NCBI GenBank assembly: GCA_031732855.1
Contig: JAVMKJ010000110.1
Location: forward strand, 1 to 64,000
Length of the DNA stretch: 64,000 bases
Source: JAVMKJ01 sp031732855
GTDB taxonomy: Bacteria > Pseudomonadota > Gammaproteobacteria > Competibacterales > Competibacteraceae
Direction of reading: 5' to 3'
Shown here: piece by piece, positions 32,067-41,135 of the stretch
Numbering within the stretch: position 1 is the stretch's first letter
Layout: each line of letters starts with the position of its first letter
The notes under the pieces: generated by a model
Database searches by the model: none
What the model was told of the DNA's origin: nothing
What the model saw: only the letters and a program-made list of their open reading frames with translations
Translations under genes and position numbers: made by a program

Positions 32067-33371
32067 TCAAGCGATCTCGGGGGACGATGCGCGAAGAGTC
32101 TGGCTGGTGATCGAGTCGGGCGAATTCGGGCTTTTCCGCGCGGCGGCGATCACCCGGACATGGTTGGCAAAATCCGGGTAACGCTCCAGGGTGCGATTGA
32201 ATTCGGCCTGACCGAGTACGAACAGATCGCAATAATCGATGGCCCGGACCGTGGCGTTGCGCGGGGCATGGTCGAGCAACGCCATCTCGCCAAAAAAATC
32301 CCCAGTCTGGAGCGTCGCGATCAACTCGCCCGCCACTGAGAGAATTTCCACGACGCCGTGCTGGATGATATACAAAGCATCCGCCGGGTCGCCGGCCCGA
32401 AAGATGATCTCGCCGGGCATCGCCACCCGCGGTTTGAGCGCCAGGACGATCTCCTCCACCGACCGCCGCTCGGCCCCCCGGAAAAAGGGGACACGATCGA
32501 TGAGCGAGGCATGGAGGACCAGAACGATTTCGGCCCGGAGTGCTGGAGGAAGGGTCGCCAGCACCGTGCGGTCGTCGTAGTTGTGGCGACTTTCCCAAAG
32601 ATAACGGTAATAGCCCCGGACCTTGCCGCGCAATGCCTTGGGAATCTGGTGATAGCGCATGAACGCCTCGGCCCGGTCCACTTTGGTGATATGGCGCTCC
32701 CGTTCGGCGTCCATGCGAAACAGCAGCGTGGCCACGTTACCCAGGACAAAGCCGAAAAAACCGACTCCTACCATCATCACCAGACAGGCATACAGCATCT
32801 GCGGCAGTGTTGTGGGGTGAAGATCGCCATATCCGACCGTGGCCAGGGTGGTAATGACCCAGTATACGGCCTGACCGTATTCGAATAGTTTGTCTTCGTG
32901 GGCTCCGGCGGCGCCACTGCCCAGTCCGACCCAGCCGCAGGCGAAAAGATGGACCACAAACGGCAACAATCCGCCGATCGAGCAGAGCCGCGCCGCCACC
33001 GGATGGAGGGAATCCAGACGTTGCAGCAACCTCCAGGCCAACCGGAAACCGCGCAGTAGCGGAAACTTGGCCAGGTAAAGGACGATGGCTGCATTCCCAA
33101 AAATGGGTTCGGCCAAGCTAACCAGCGGAAAAGCGGCCAGAGCCAGAGCCAGCAACCGCCCGCTCCCCCGTTGCGTGCGCCTGAAATCGTCCCAAGCGGT
33201 GAGACAAGGACCCAGCATCAGGATCAGTATGACCCCCTCAAAGAGGGGATCGTCCCAGGACGACTGAAACACTGCCTGGAACGCGAGCCGGAGCGGAATC
33301 CAGATCCCGCCGATCACGGCGGCGGCGATCAGGCAAATCCGGTTGAATTGAGGCGAGACTCGGAACTCCAC
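32067..33371 (-). CDS. cyclic-nucleotide-gated potassium channel
   Basis: The 434-residue protein has several N-terminal membrane spans, the K+ selectivity filter TVGYGD near residues 178-183 (VYWVITTLATVGYGDLHP) and a pore-lining helix, followed by a C-linker (FMRYHQIPKALRGKVRGYYR) and a cyclic-nucleotide-binding domain near residues 310-405 with GDFFGEMALLDHAPRNATVR. The voltage-sensor helix is Arg-rich (RGFRLAWRLLQRL). It would conduct K+ across the inner membrane under cAMP/cGMP control. The last 15 residues are low in conservation. The prophage right end lies about 115 bases beyond its stop. Confidence 0.9.
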   Translation of the reverse strand: MEFRVSPQFNRICLIAAAVIGGIWIPLRLAFQAVFQSSWDDPLFEGVILILMLGPCLTAWDDFRRTQRGSGRLLALALAAFPLVSLAEPIFGNAAIVLYLAKFPLLRGFRLAWRLLQRLDSLHPVAARLCSIGGLLPFVVHLFACGWVGLGSGAAGAHEDKLFEYGQAVYWVITTLATVGYGDLHPTTLPQMLYACLVMMVGVGFFGFVLGNVATLLFRMDAERERHITKVDRAEAFMRYHQIPKALRGKVRGYYRYLWESRHNYDDRTVLATLPPALRAEIVLVLHASLIDRVPFFRGAERRSVEEIVLALKPRVAMPGEIIFRAGDPADALYIIQHGVVEILSVAGELIATLQTGDFFGEMALLDHAPRNATVRAIDYCDLFVLGQAEFNRTLERYPDFANHVRVIAAARKSPNSPDSITSQTLRASSPEIA

Positions 33372-33548
33372 AATCAGCGTACCGAACGATAGACCACCCT
33401 TCGCTGGCGCTCGCCGGACACTTGCCGCCAGAGTTGCCCCCGACGGGCGCGGAAAAAGCCGGCGCGGCTCAGCAGGTCATATTTTCCCGCCTGGAATCGC
33501 CCGAAGAGGGAACTCTTACGGATGGGAAAAATTATGAAGGCGGGGCGT
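33372..33548. other. intergenic region without recognised features
   Basis: This 177-base stretch lies between the channel start and the rpsT stop (both minus strand). I see only a small hairpin (AAGAG-GGAA-CTCTT, about 33504-33517) and no convincing terminator or promoter. Confidence 0.4.
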
Positions 33549-33815
33549 TCAGGCCTGCATGGCACGGATGTGGTGGGTCAAGCGGCTCTTGTGGCGGGCG
33601 GCCTTGTTGGCGTGAATCAGCCCCTTGCGCGCCATGCGGTCGATTATCGGCAGGGCGGTCTGGTACTCCGACTCGGCCTTCGCCTTGTCTCCGGTATCGA
33701 TAGCTTTGATCACGCGCTTGATGTAGGTGCGCAGCATGGAACGCATGCTGGCATTATGCTGGCGATGCTTTTCCGCCTGACGGGCGCGCTTCTTCGCTTG
33801 AACGGTATTGGCCAA
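33549..33815 (-). CDS. rpsT: 30S ribosomal protein S20
   Basis: The 88-residue basic protein is a clear S20 (MANTVQAKKRARQAEKHR, SMRSMLRTYIKRVIKAID, HANKAARHKSRLTHHIRAM), which binds 16S rRNA and is added early to the 30S subunit. The start codon is TTG (complement of 33813-33815) after AAGGAG. E. coli rpsT also starts with UUG, where the poor start is part of its autogenous control, so the same control may be kept here. It has its own promoter and is divergent from murJ. Confidence 0.97.
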   Translation of the reverse strand: MANTVQAKKRARQAEKHRQHNASMRSMLRTYIKRVIKAIDTGDKAKAESEYQTALPIIDRMARKGLIHANKAARHKSRLTHHIRAMQA

Positions 33816-33839
33816 GTTAAATACTCCTTACGACACAAC

Positions 33840-33868
33840 AGGATAAACGTAGCAGGGTTAGGGTGCAA
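33840..33868 (-). promoter_or_regulatory. rpsT promoter
   Basis: Read leftward: TTGCAC (complement of 33863-33868), 17-base spacer, TATCCT (complement of 33840-33845), 25 bases before the TTG start. Good sigma-70 spacing. Confidence 0.65.
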
Positions 33869-33927
33869 AAGGATTGATAATATCGGCAGTTCCCGCCGCT
33901 CTGTCAATCCCCATGCCCGGCGCCGCG

Positions 33928-33956
33928 CTGACAGTCCCGGCCGATCCCGCTATTAT
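33928..33956 (+). promoter_or_regulatory. murJ promoter
   Basis: CTGACA (33928-33933), 17-base spacer, TATTAT (33951-33956), 37 bases before the murJ ATG. It supports the ATG 33994 start over upstream in-frame starts. Confidence 0.7.
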
Positions 33957-33993
33957 CCTCGCCTTCCAAACCGCAGTGCAGGATCGTGTTGTC

Positions 33994-35529
33994 ATGAGCA
34001 AGGCCCTCCTCAAATCGACCGGCATCGTCAGCGCCATGACCTCGCTGTCCCGGGTGACCGGCTTTATCCGCGACATGGTCTACGCCCAGATGTTCGGAGC
34101 CGGGGCCGGTACCGACGCCTTCTTCGTGGCCTTCCGCATTCCCAACTTTCTGCGCCGGCTGTTCGCCGAAGGAGCCTTTTCGCAGGCCTTCGTGCCGGTG
34201 TTCTCGGAATACCAGACCCAGCGTTCCCGCGAGGAACTCCAGGAACTGGTGGATCAGGTCGCCGGCACGCTGGGCGCGATCCTGCTGCTGATCAGCGCCA
34301 TCGGGGTGCTGGCCGCGCCGGTGCTGATCCTGCTGTTCGCGCCGGGGTTCACCGCCGACGCCGGCAAGTACGAGCTGACGGTGGAGATGCTGCGGATCAC
34401 CTTCCCCTACCTGCTGTTCATCTCGCTGACCGCCTTCGCCGGGGGAGTGCTGAACAGTTGCGGGAAGTTCGCCATCCCGGCGGTAACCCCGGTGCTGCTG
34501 AACCTGACCATGATCGCCGCCGCCTTGTGGCTCGCTCCCCGGATGGAACAGCCGGTGGTGGGACTGGCCTGGGGGGTGTTCATCGCCGGGGTCATCCAGT
34601 TGAGCTTCCAAATCCCCTTTCTGCGCCAAGTGAAGCTGCTGCCGCGCCCGCGCTGGGGCTGGGCGGCCCAAGGCGTGCAACAGGTGCTGAAGCTGATGCT
34701 GCCGGCGCTGTTCGGCTCCTCGGTGGCCCAGGTCAACTTGCTGATCGATACGGTGCTGGCCTCGTTCCTGGTCTCGGGCAGCGTCAGTTGGCTGTACTAC
34801 TCCGACCGGCTGGTGGAATTCCCGCTCGGAATTTTCGGCGTGGCGCTGGGCACGGTGATCCTGCCCAAGCTGTCGCGCCATCACGCCAGCGCCGAGACGG
34901 TCCATTTTTCCCATACCCTGGACTGGGCCTTGCGCTGGGCCCTGCTGATCGGAGTGCCGGCGACGGTGGCGCTGATTCTGCTCTCCGGGCCGATACTCTC
35001 CGCGTTGTTCCAGTACGGCGAGTTCGACGCCCGCGACGTGGCAATGTCCACCCGCAGCCTGATGGCCTTTGCCCTCGGCCTGGTGGCGTTCATGCTGATC
35101 AAGGTGCTGGCGCCGGGCTTCTACGCCCGCCAGGACACCCGCAGCCCGGTCAAGTATGGCCTGATCGCGATGGGCGCCAACACCGCGCTGGTGTTGATGC
35201 TGATCTGGCCGCTGGCCCATGCCGGATTGGCGCTGGCCACCTCGCTGGCCGCTTTCCTCAACGCCGGGCTGCTGTTTTTCAACCTGCGGCGGCGGGACAT
35301 TTACCAGCCACGCGCGGGATGGGTGAAATTTCTGGCGCAGTTGGCCGCGGCGAATCTGGCGATGGGGCTGATCTTGTGGTTCGGCGCGGGGAGCTTGGAA
35401 CACTGGCTGAACGCCAGCGCACGGGAACGGTTGTGGCATCTGATCTGGCTGCTCGTCGCCGGTGGGGGCGGCTATCTGCTGGCGGTGCTGGCGGTGGGGA
35501 TACGGCCACGGCATTTGCTGCATGGGTAG
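33994..35529 (+). CDS. murJ: lipid II flippase MurJ
   Basis: ATG 33994 is chosen over the open frame start at 33874 because it gives the family's usual N-terminus (MSKALLKSTGIVSAMTSLSR, VTGFIRDMVYAQMFGAG) and length (511 residues), and because the promoter lies between the two. The protein has about 14 membrane spans of the MOP exporter fold and the conserved Arg-Asp pair in the first span. It flips lipid II across the inner membrane for peptidoglycan synthesis. murJ beside rpsT and ribF is the usual order in Pseudomonas-type genomes. Confidence 0.95.
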   Translation: MSKALLKSTGIVSAMTSLSRVTGFIRDMVYAQMFGAGAGTDAFFVAFRIPNFLRRLFAEGAFSQAFVPVFSEYQTQRSREELQELVDQVAGTLGAILLLISAIGVLAAPVLILLFAPGFTADAGKYELTVEMLRITFPYLLFISLTAFAGGVLNSCGKFAIPAVTPVLLNLTMIAAALWLAPRMEQPVVGLAWGVFIAGVIQLSFQIPFLRQVKLLPRPRWGWAAQGVQQVLKLMLPALFGSSVAQVNLLIDTVLASFLVSGSVSWLYYSDRLVEFPLGIFGVALGTVILPKLSRHHASAETVHFSHTLDWALRWALLIGVPATVALILLSGPILSALFQYGEFDARDVAMSTRSLMAFALGLVAFMLIKVLAPGFYARQDTRSPVKYGLIAMGANTALVLMLIWPLAHAGLALATSLAAFLNAGLLFFNLRRRDIYQPRAGWVKFLAQLAAANLAMGLILWFGAGSLEHWLNASARERLWHLIWLLVAGGGGYLLAVLAVGIRPRHLLHG

Positions 35530-35537
35530 GTCCCGTT

Positions 35538-35561
35538 CCCCTCGCCCGCTTGCGGGAGAGG
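35538..35561 (+). repeat. short variant palindromic hairpin after murJ
   Basis: CCCCTCGCCCGC, TT, GCGGGAGAGG forms a nearly perfect stem 10 bases after the murJ stop. It resembles the inner part of the prophage element but is shorter. It may act as a weak terminator. Confidence 0.5.
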
Positions 35562-35672
35562 TGGCCATGCAAAAACGCCTCCGCGCGGCAACGCCCGCCG
35601 TGCCGCGGTCGATCCCGCAAGGAATCTGAACCCCGCCGTCTTCCAAGATGTCAGGAATCGGGCGATTACCCC

Positions 35673-35678
35673 TATAAT
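35673..35678 (+). promoter_or_regulatory. ribF -10 element
   Basis: A perfect TATAAT lies 47 bases before the ribF ATG, without a clear -35. It probably drives ribF-ileS-lspA-ispH. Confidence 0.45.
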
Positions 35679-35724
35679 GCCGACTTTCGCCCGCAACCCA
35701 CCCCCTATCTTCCCCAAAACCGGC

Positions 35725-36726
35725 ATGGAATTGATTCGCGGTCAGCACAACCTGAGGCCCCGCCACCGGGGCTGCGTCGCCACCATCGGCAATTTCGATG
35801 GGGTGCATCTCGGCCATCAGGCGATCCTCGCCCAACTGGCCGAGCAGGCCGCGCGCCTGCATCTGCCGCGGCTCGTCATCACCTTCGAGCCGCAGCCGCA
35901 GGAGTTCTTTGCCGGTCCCACGGCGCCCCCGGCCCGGCTGATGCGACTGCGGGAGAAACTGCTGGCACTGGATGGTCTGGGCATCGAACGAGTGCTGTGC
36001 CTGGAATTCGACCACCGGCTGGCGGCGATGCCGGCGGAAGCGTTCATCGATGAACTGCTCGTGCATCGGCTGGACATCCGATATCTGGTGATCGGCGACG
36101 ATTTCCGCTTCGGCCACCGCCGCGCCGGCGATTTCGCGATGCTGGTCGAAGCTGGCCGGCGCCAGGGTTTCGAGGTTGCCGACAACCACAGTTACATCGT
36201 GGACGGCGAGCGGGTCAGCAGCACGCGCATCCGTCAGGCGCTGAGCCAGGGCGAACTGGAGCTGGCGGCGCGACTGCTGGGCCGACCCTACGACATGTGC
36301 GGGCGGGTGGCGCACGGCGACCGCCGCGGCCGTACCCTCGGTTATCCGACCGCCAACATCCACCTGCACCGCCGTGTCACCCCGGTCTACGGCGTCTACG
36401 CGGTGCTGACGAGCGGTCCCGGCCTGCCGCCCTGGCCCGGCGCCGCCAACGTCGGCCGCCGTCCGACCGTGCAGGGCGTCCGCGAGCAACTGGAAGTGCA
36501 CCTGCTCGATTTCCAGGGCGATCTCTACGGCCGGCACGTCAAAGTCGATTTCCTGCGCTATCTCCGCCCCGAGCAACGCTTCGAATCCCTGGACGCCTTG
36601 CGGCGACAAATCCAGCGGGACGAGTCGGACGCCCGGGCCTATTTTGCGGCGCGAGGCATTCAAATCCCTCTCTCCCCCAACCCCTCTCCGCCCAGGGGAG
36701 AGGGGAATTTGAGCACCGGTTTTTAG
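35725..36726 (+). CDS. ribF: bifunctional riboflavin kinase/FAD synthetase
   Basis: ATG 35725 is chosen from the usual N-terminus (MELIRGQHNLRPRHRG). Residues about 15-180 form the FAD synthetase (nucleotidyltransferase) part with VATIGNFDGVHLGHQ and SSTRIRQAL; residues about 185-310 form the riboflavin kinase part with GRTLGYPTANIHL and the C-terminal RPEQRFESLDALRRQIQRDE. It makes FMN and FAD. The last about 22 residues after YFAARGIQ are encoded by a palindromic element (PLSPNPSPPRGEG), so the natural C-terminus has been extended or replaced after the conserved domain. RBS and operon context normal. Confidence 0.95.
   Translation: MELIRGQHNLRPRHRGCVATIGNFDGVHLGHQAILAQLAEQAARLHLPRLVITFEPQPQEFFAGPTAPPARLMRLREKLLALDGLGIERVLCLEFDHRLAAMPAEAFIDELLVHRLDIRYLVIGDDFRFGHRRAGDFAMLVEAGRRQGFEVADNHSYIVDGERVSSTRIRQALSQGELELAARLLGRPYDMCGRVAHGDRRGRTLGYPTANIHLHRRVTPVYGVYAVLTSGPGLPPWPGAANVGRRPTVQGVREQLEVHLLDFQGDLYGRHVKVDFLRYLRPEQRFESLDALRRQIQRDESDARAYFAARGIQIPLSPNPSPPRGEGNLSTGF
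36665..36712 (+). repeat. palindromic element forming the ribF 3' end
   Basis: CCCCTCTCC (36681-36689) pairs with GGAGAGGGG (36697-36705). It is related to the prophage elements but diverged (CTCTCTCCCCCAA replaces CTCACCCCCGG), and it is translated in frame to the ribF stop. Confidence 0.75.
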
Positions 36727-36735
36727 AGGTTCACC

Positions 36736-39570
36736 GTGGCCGATTACAAAGACACTCTCAATCTTCCCCAGACCGCTTTCCCGATGAAGGCCGATCTCGC
36801 CAGGCGCGAGCCGGACCTGCTGCACTACTGGCGGGAGCTGGATCTGTACCGCCGGCAGCGGGCCGAATTCGCCGGCCGGCCGAAATTCGTGCTGCACGAC
36901 GGTCCGCCCTACGCCAACGGGGTCATTCACATCGGCCACGCCGTCAACAAGGTTCTCAAGGACATCATCGTCAAGTCCCGTACCCTCAGCGGTTTCGACG
37001 CTCCCTACGTGCCGGGCTGGGATTGCCACGGCCTGCCGATCGAGCAGGTGGTGGAGAAAAAGCTGGGCAAGGTCGGGGTCAAGGTGGACGCCCGCCAGTT
37101 CCGCGACGCCTGCCGCGCCTTCGCCGCCGAGCAGGTGGCCAGCCAGAGCACCGATTTCCAGCGGCTGGGGGTTCTGGGCGACTGGGAACACCCCTATCTC
37201 ACCATGGATTTCCGGGCCGAGGCCGACATCGTGCGTTCGCTGGCGCGGATCGTGGCCAACGGCCACCTGTATCGCGGTTCCAAGCCGGTGTACTGGTGCA
37301 TCGACTGCGGCTCGGCGCTGGCCGAGGCCGAGGTGGAGTATGAAGATCGCGAGTCGCCGGCCATCGACGTGCGTTTCCCGGTGGCGAATCCGGCGGCGCT
37401 GCTGGCCCGTCTCCGTCACGTCGAGGGCCATGAAGGCAAGGGGCCGCTGTCCGTGGTGATCTGGACCACCACCCCGTGGACCCTGCCGGCCAACCGGGCG
37501 GTGGCGGTCAACCCGGCCTTTGAATACGTGGTGGTCCAGGTGGAAACCGACCACGGTCAGGAGCGGCTGATCGTCGCCGAACCGCTGCTCAAGGACTCGC
37601 TGGCGCGCTGGCGGATCGAACGCTATCAGGTGGTCGCCTACGGCTCCGGCGCGGATTTGGAAGGGCTGGCGCTGCGCCATCCGTTCTACGATCGCGAGGT
37701 GCCGGCGATCCTGGGCGATCACGTCACCACCGAGGCCGGTACCGGCGCGGTGCATACCGCTCCCGCCCACGGCCAGGAGGACTACGTGGTCGGTTCCCGC
37801 TACGGCCTCCCGGTGGACAACCCGGTGGGACCGGACGGCAAGTTTCTGCCCGACACCCCGCTGTTCGGCGGGCTGCACGTGTTCGCCGCCAACGAGCGGG
37901 TGATCGACGCCCTCAAGGCCCACGGGATGCTGCTGCGGGTGGCCCGCCTGCAACACAGCTACCCGCACTGCTGGCGGCACAAAACCCCCATCATCTTCCG
38001 CGCCACCCCGCAATGGTTCGTCGGCATGGAGCAACACGGGCTGCGCGCCGGCGCCCTGGCCGAGATCAAGAAGGTGCGCTTCACTCCGGACTGGGGCGAG
38101 GCGCGGATTCAGGGCATGGTGGAGAACCGCCCCGACTGGTGCATGTCCCGACAGCGCTACTGGGGAGTGCCGATCACCCTGTTCACCCACAGGAAAACCG
38201 GCGCGTTGCACCCGAACACGCTGGAACTGATGGAACAGGCCGCGCGGCGCATCGAACGGGGCGGCATCGACGCCTGGTTCGATCTCGACCCGGCCGAACT
38301 GCTGGGCGCCGAAGCGGCGGATTACAACAAGATCGCCGACACCCTGGACGTGTGGTTCGATTCCGGCACGACTCATCTTTCGGTGCTGGAGCGCCGACCC
38401 GAGTTACATTTCCCGGCGGAGCTGTACCTGGAGGGCTCGGACCAGCACCGCGGCTGGTTCCAGTCCTCGCTGCTGGCCTCGGTGGCGATGCGCGGCGTCG
38501 CGCCCTACCGGGGGCTGCTGACCCATGGCTTCACCGTGGACGCCCAGGGCCGCAAGATGTCCAAGTCGCTGGGCAACGTGGTCGCGCCGCAGAAAGTGGT
38601 CAATTCGCTGGGTGCGGACGTGCTGCGGCTGTGGGTGGCGGCGACGGATTATCGCGGCGAAATGGGCGTCTCCGACGAGATCCTCAAGCGCATGGCCGAT
38701 TCGTACCGACGGATGCGCAACACCGCCCGCTTTCTGCTGGCCAATCTCAACGGTTTCGACCCAGCGCGGCATGTATTGTCGCCGGGGCGGATGCTGGCGC
38801 TGGACCGCTGGGCGGTGGACCGCACCCGCCGCTTGCAGGAGGAAATCCTGGAGGCTTACGACCAGTACCTGTTCCACCTGATCTACCAGAAAATTCACAA
38901 TTTCTGCTCGGTGGATCTGGGCAGCCTGTACCTGGACATCATCAAGGACCGCCAGTACACCACCGGGCGCGACAGCGTCGCCCGCCGTTCGGCGCAGACC
39001 GCGATGTACCACATCGTGGAGGCGATGACCCGCTGGCTGGCGCCGATCCTCAGTTTCACCGCCGAGGAGATCTGGCGGCACCTGCCCGGCGAACGTGGCC
39101 CGTCGGTGTTCCTGGCGACGTGGTACGCCGGCTTGTTCGCGGCCGGCGACGACGAGCCGCTCGACGCCGCGTTTTGGGATCGCTTGATCGGCGTGCGCGA
39201 GGCCGTCAGCAAGGAACTGGAGAAACTGCGGGTGGCGGGCGGCATCGGCTCGGGATTGGACGCCGAGGTGGATCTCTACGGCGATGGCGAGCTGGCCATC
39301 GATCTCGGCCGGCTCGGGGATGAACTGCGATTTTTTCTGATCACCTCCCACGCCCGCGTTCATCCCCTGGCCGCCAAACCGGAGGATGCGGCGGACGCGC
39401 GGGTCGACGGCCAGCCGCTGGCGATCCGGGTCGCGCCCAGCGCCCACGCCAAATGCGTGCGTTGCTGGCATCATCGCGAGGACGTGGGACGGAACGCCGA
39501 TCATCCCGAACTGTGCGGACGCTGCGTGGAGAATGCGTTCGGGGCGGGGGAAGAAAGAAAATTCGTCTAA
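36736..39570 (+). CDS. ileS: isoleucyl-tRNA synthetase
   Basis: GTG 36736 with TAGAGG upstream gives 944 residues, the normal bacterial length. Class I signatures are PYANGVIHIGHA (HIGH) and KMSKSLGN (KMSKS). The editing domain has WTTTPWTLPANRAV and GTGAVHTAPAHGQED. A C-terminal zinc site is visible (CVRCWHHREDVG and CGRCVEN). It charges tRNA-Ile and hydrolyses Val-tRNA-Ile. It lies 9 bases after ribF and 29 before lspA, in the usual operon. Confidence 0.97.
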   Translation: MADYKDTLNLPQTAFPMKADLARREPDLLHYWRELDLYRRQRAEFAGRPKFVLHDGPPYANGVIHIGHAVNKVLKDIIVKSRTLSGFDAPYVPGWDCHGLPIEQVVEKKLGKVGVKVDARQFRDACRAFAAEQVASQSTDFQRLGVLGDWEHPYLTMDFRAEADIVRSLARIVANGHLYRGSKPVYWCIDCGSALAEAEVEYEDRESPAIDVRFPVANPAALLARLRHVEGHEGKGPLSVVIWTTTPWTLPANRAVAVNPAFEYVVVQVETDHGQERLIVAEPLLKDSLARWRIERYQVVAYGSGADLEGLALRHPFYDREVPAILGDHVTTEAGTGAVHTAPAHGQEDYVVGSRYGLPVDNPVGPDGKFLPDTPLFGGLHVFAANERVIDALKAHGMLLRVARLQHSYPHCWRHKTPIIFRATPQWFVGMEQHGLRAGALAEIKKVRFTPDWGEARIQGMVENRPDWCMSRQRYWGVPITLFTHRKTGALHPNTLELMEQAARRIERGGIDAWFDLDPAELLGAEAADYNKIADTLDVWFDSGTTHLSVLERRPELHFPAELYLEGSDQHRGWFQSSLLASVAMRGVAPYRGLLTHGFTVDAQGRKMSKSLGNVVAPQKVVNSLGADVLRLWVAATDYRGEMGVSDEILKRMADSYRRMRNTARFLLANLNGFDPARHVLSPGRMLALDRWAVDRTRRLQEEILEAYDQYLFHLIYQKIHNFCSVDLGSLYLDIIKDRQYTTGRDSVARRSAQTAMYHIVEAMTRWLAPILSFTAEEIWRHLPGERGPSVFLATWYAGLFAAGDDEPLDAAFWDRLIGVREAVSKELEKLRVAGGIGSGLDAEVDLYGDGELAIDLGRLGDELRFFLITSHARVHPLAAKPEDAADARVDGQPLAIRVAPSAHAKCVRCWHHREDVGRNADHPELCGRCVENAFGAGEERKFV

Positions 39571-39599
39571 TATGGTCCCCGGATAACCTGGACTCTCCC

Positions 39600-40088
39600 A
39601 TGCTGAAACAATGGTGGTGGCTCAGCGCCCTGGTGGTCGTGCTGGATCAGGTCACCAAATACCTCGCCGAGACCTTGCTGGTGATGCATCAGCCGGTATC
39701 GGTGCTGCCGTCGTTCAATTTGATGCTGACCTACAACACCGGCGCGGCCTTCAGCTTTCTGGCCGGAGCCGGCGGCTGGCAGCGCTGGTTTTTTCTGGGA
39801 CTGGGGTCGCTGGTCAGCATCGGCCTGATCGTCTGGCTGCGGCGACTCGAGCCGGGGGATAAGTGGCTGGCGGCGGCGCTGGCGCTGATTCTGGGCGGAG
39901 CGGTCGGCAACCTGATCGACCGGGCCTGGCTGGGTCAGGTGATCGATTTCATTCAACTCTATTACGATCGCTGGTATTGGCCGGCCTTCAACATCGCCGA
40001 TTCGGCCATCACGGTCGGCGCGGCGTTGCTGATCGTGGAAAGCCTGTGGTCCAGGGACGCGGGCAGCATGAAGAATCCCGCCGGGTAA
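39600..40088 (+). CDS. lspA: lipoprotein signal peptidase
   Basis: ATG 39600 gives 162 residues with four membrane spans; the open frame upstream to 39453 overlaps ileS. The family motifs are present: VVVLDQVTKYLA, LTYNTGAAFSFL, GGAVGNLIDRAWLGQVIDFI and PAFNIADSAITVG, with the catalytic Asp pair in the last two. It removes signal peptides from prolipoproteins in the inner membrane. fkpB, which often follows lspA, is absent and ispH comes next. Confidence 0.96.
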   Translation: MLKQWWWLSALVVVLDQVTKYLAETLLVMHQPVSVLPSFNLMLTYNTGAAFSFLAGAGGWQRWFFLGLGSLVSIGLIVWLRRLEPGDKWLAAALALILGGAVGNLIDRAWLGQVIDFIQLYYDRWYWPAFNIADSAITVGAALLIVESLWSRDAGSMKNPAG

Positions 40089-40117
40089 CTGTCCACTGTC
40101 CACTATGTAAGATCCAC

Positions 40118-41056
40118 ATGAGCGCTCTCATCCACCTTGCCAATCCCCGCGGCTTCTGCGCCGGGGTAGACCGGGCCATCGGCATCGTCGAGCGGGCGCT
40201 GGACCGGTTCGGCGCGCCGATTTACGTGCGCCACGAGGTGGTCCACAACCGCTTCGTGGTCGACGACCTGCGCCGGCGGGGCGCGGTGTTCGTCGAGGAA
40301 CTGGACGAGGTGCCGGACGGCGCGACGGTTATTTTCAGCGCTCACGGGGTATCGCGGACAGTACGGGAGCAGGCGGCTCGGCGCGGTCTCAAGGTGTTTG
40401 ACGCCACCTGCCCGCTGGTGACCAAGGTTCACACGGAAGTCAGCCGGCACGGTTGCGCCGGCCGCGAGGTGATCCTGATCGGCCACGCCGGCCATCCGGA
40501 GGTCGAGGGCACCATGGGCCAGTACGACGAAAGTCGGGGCGGGCGCATGTATCTGGTGGAAACGGTGGAGGATGTGGCGGCGCTGGACGTGCGCGATCCA
40601 AACGAACTGGCCTACGTCACCCAGACCACGCTGTCGGTGGACGATACCGCGCGGATCGTCGCCGCCCTGCGCGAGCGGTTCCCGGCGATCCAGGGGCCGC
40701 GCAAGGACGACATCTGCTACGCCACCCAAAACCGGCAGGACGCGGTCAAGGAGCTGTCGCGGCGCTGCCAGTTGCTGCTGGTGGTGGGTTCGCGCAACAG
40801 TTCCAACTCCAACCGGCTGCGGGAACTGGCGGAGAAGGAAGGCACGCCGGCCTGGCTGATCGACGGCCCCGAGGATATCGATCCGGCGTGGCTGGCGGAG
40901 AAAACCGCCATCGGCGTGACCGCCGGCGCCTCGGCGCCCGAGGTGCTGGTCCGTCAGGTCATCGCCCGCCTGCGGGAACTGGGCGCGACGGCGGTCACCG
41001 AGAGCGCCGGGCGGGAGGAGAACGTGGTGTTCGCCCTGCCGCGGGAGTTGCGGTGA
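40118..41056 (+). CDS. ispH: 4-hydroxy-3-methylbut-2-enyl diphosphate reductase
   Basis: ATG 40118 gives 312 residues. The three [4Fe-4S] ligands are visible: Cys14 (GFCAGVDRA), Cys98 (DATCPLV) and Cys200 (DDICYATQNRQ), with the catalytic Glu near residue 130 (HPEVEGTMGQ). It makes IPP and DMAPP in the last step of the MEP isoprenoid pathway. It closes the rpsT-ispH host block and converges with pilE. Confidence 0.97.
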   Translation: MSALIHLANPRGFCAGVDRAIGIVERALDRFGAPIYVRHEVVHNRFVVDDLRRRGAVFVEELDEVPDGATVIFSAHGVSRTVREQAARRGLKVFDATCPLVTKVHTEVSRHGCAGREVILIGHAGHPEVEGTMGQYDESRGGRMYLVETVEDVAALDVRDPNELAYVTQTTLSVDDTARIVAALRERFPAIQGPRKDDICYATQNRQDAVKELSRRCQLLLVVGSRNSSNSNRLRELAEKEGTPAWLIDGPEDIDPAWLAEKTAIGVTAGASAPEVLVRQVIARLRELGATAVTESAGREENVVFALPRELR

Positions 41057-41090
41057 ATCAATGCCGGATAATGCTTGGCGCCGCAACAAT

Positions 41091-41115
41091 AAGGCCGGCA
41101 AGTTCGGCCGGCCTT
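41091..41115 (-). terminator. hairpin between ispH and pilE
   Basis: AAGGCCGGC (41091-41099) pairs perfectly with GCCGGCCTT (41107-41115). On the minus strand it is followed by ATTGTTG, so it more likely ends the pilin operon, but it may work in both directions between these convergent genes. Confidence 0.55.
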
Positions 41116-41135
41116 ACCCTGTTCGACGCAGTGTT

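Noticed and set aside
33904..38376. Very long minus-strand ORF opposite murJ, ribF and ileS
   Set aside because: It is a Gln/His/Arg-rich antisense shadow of three clear genes.
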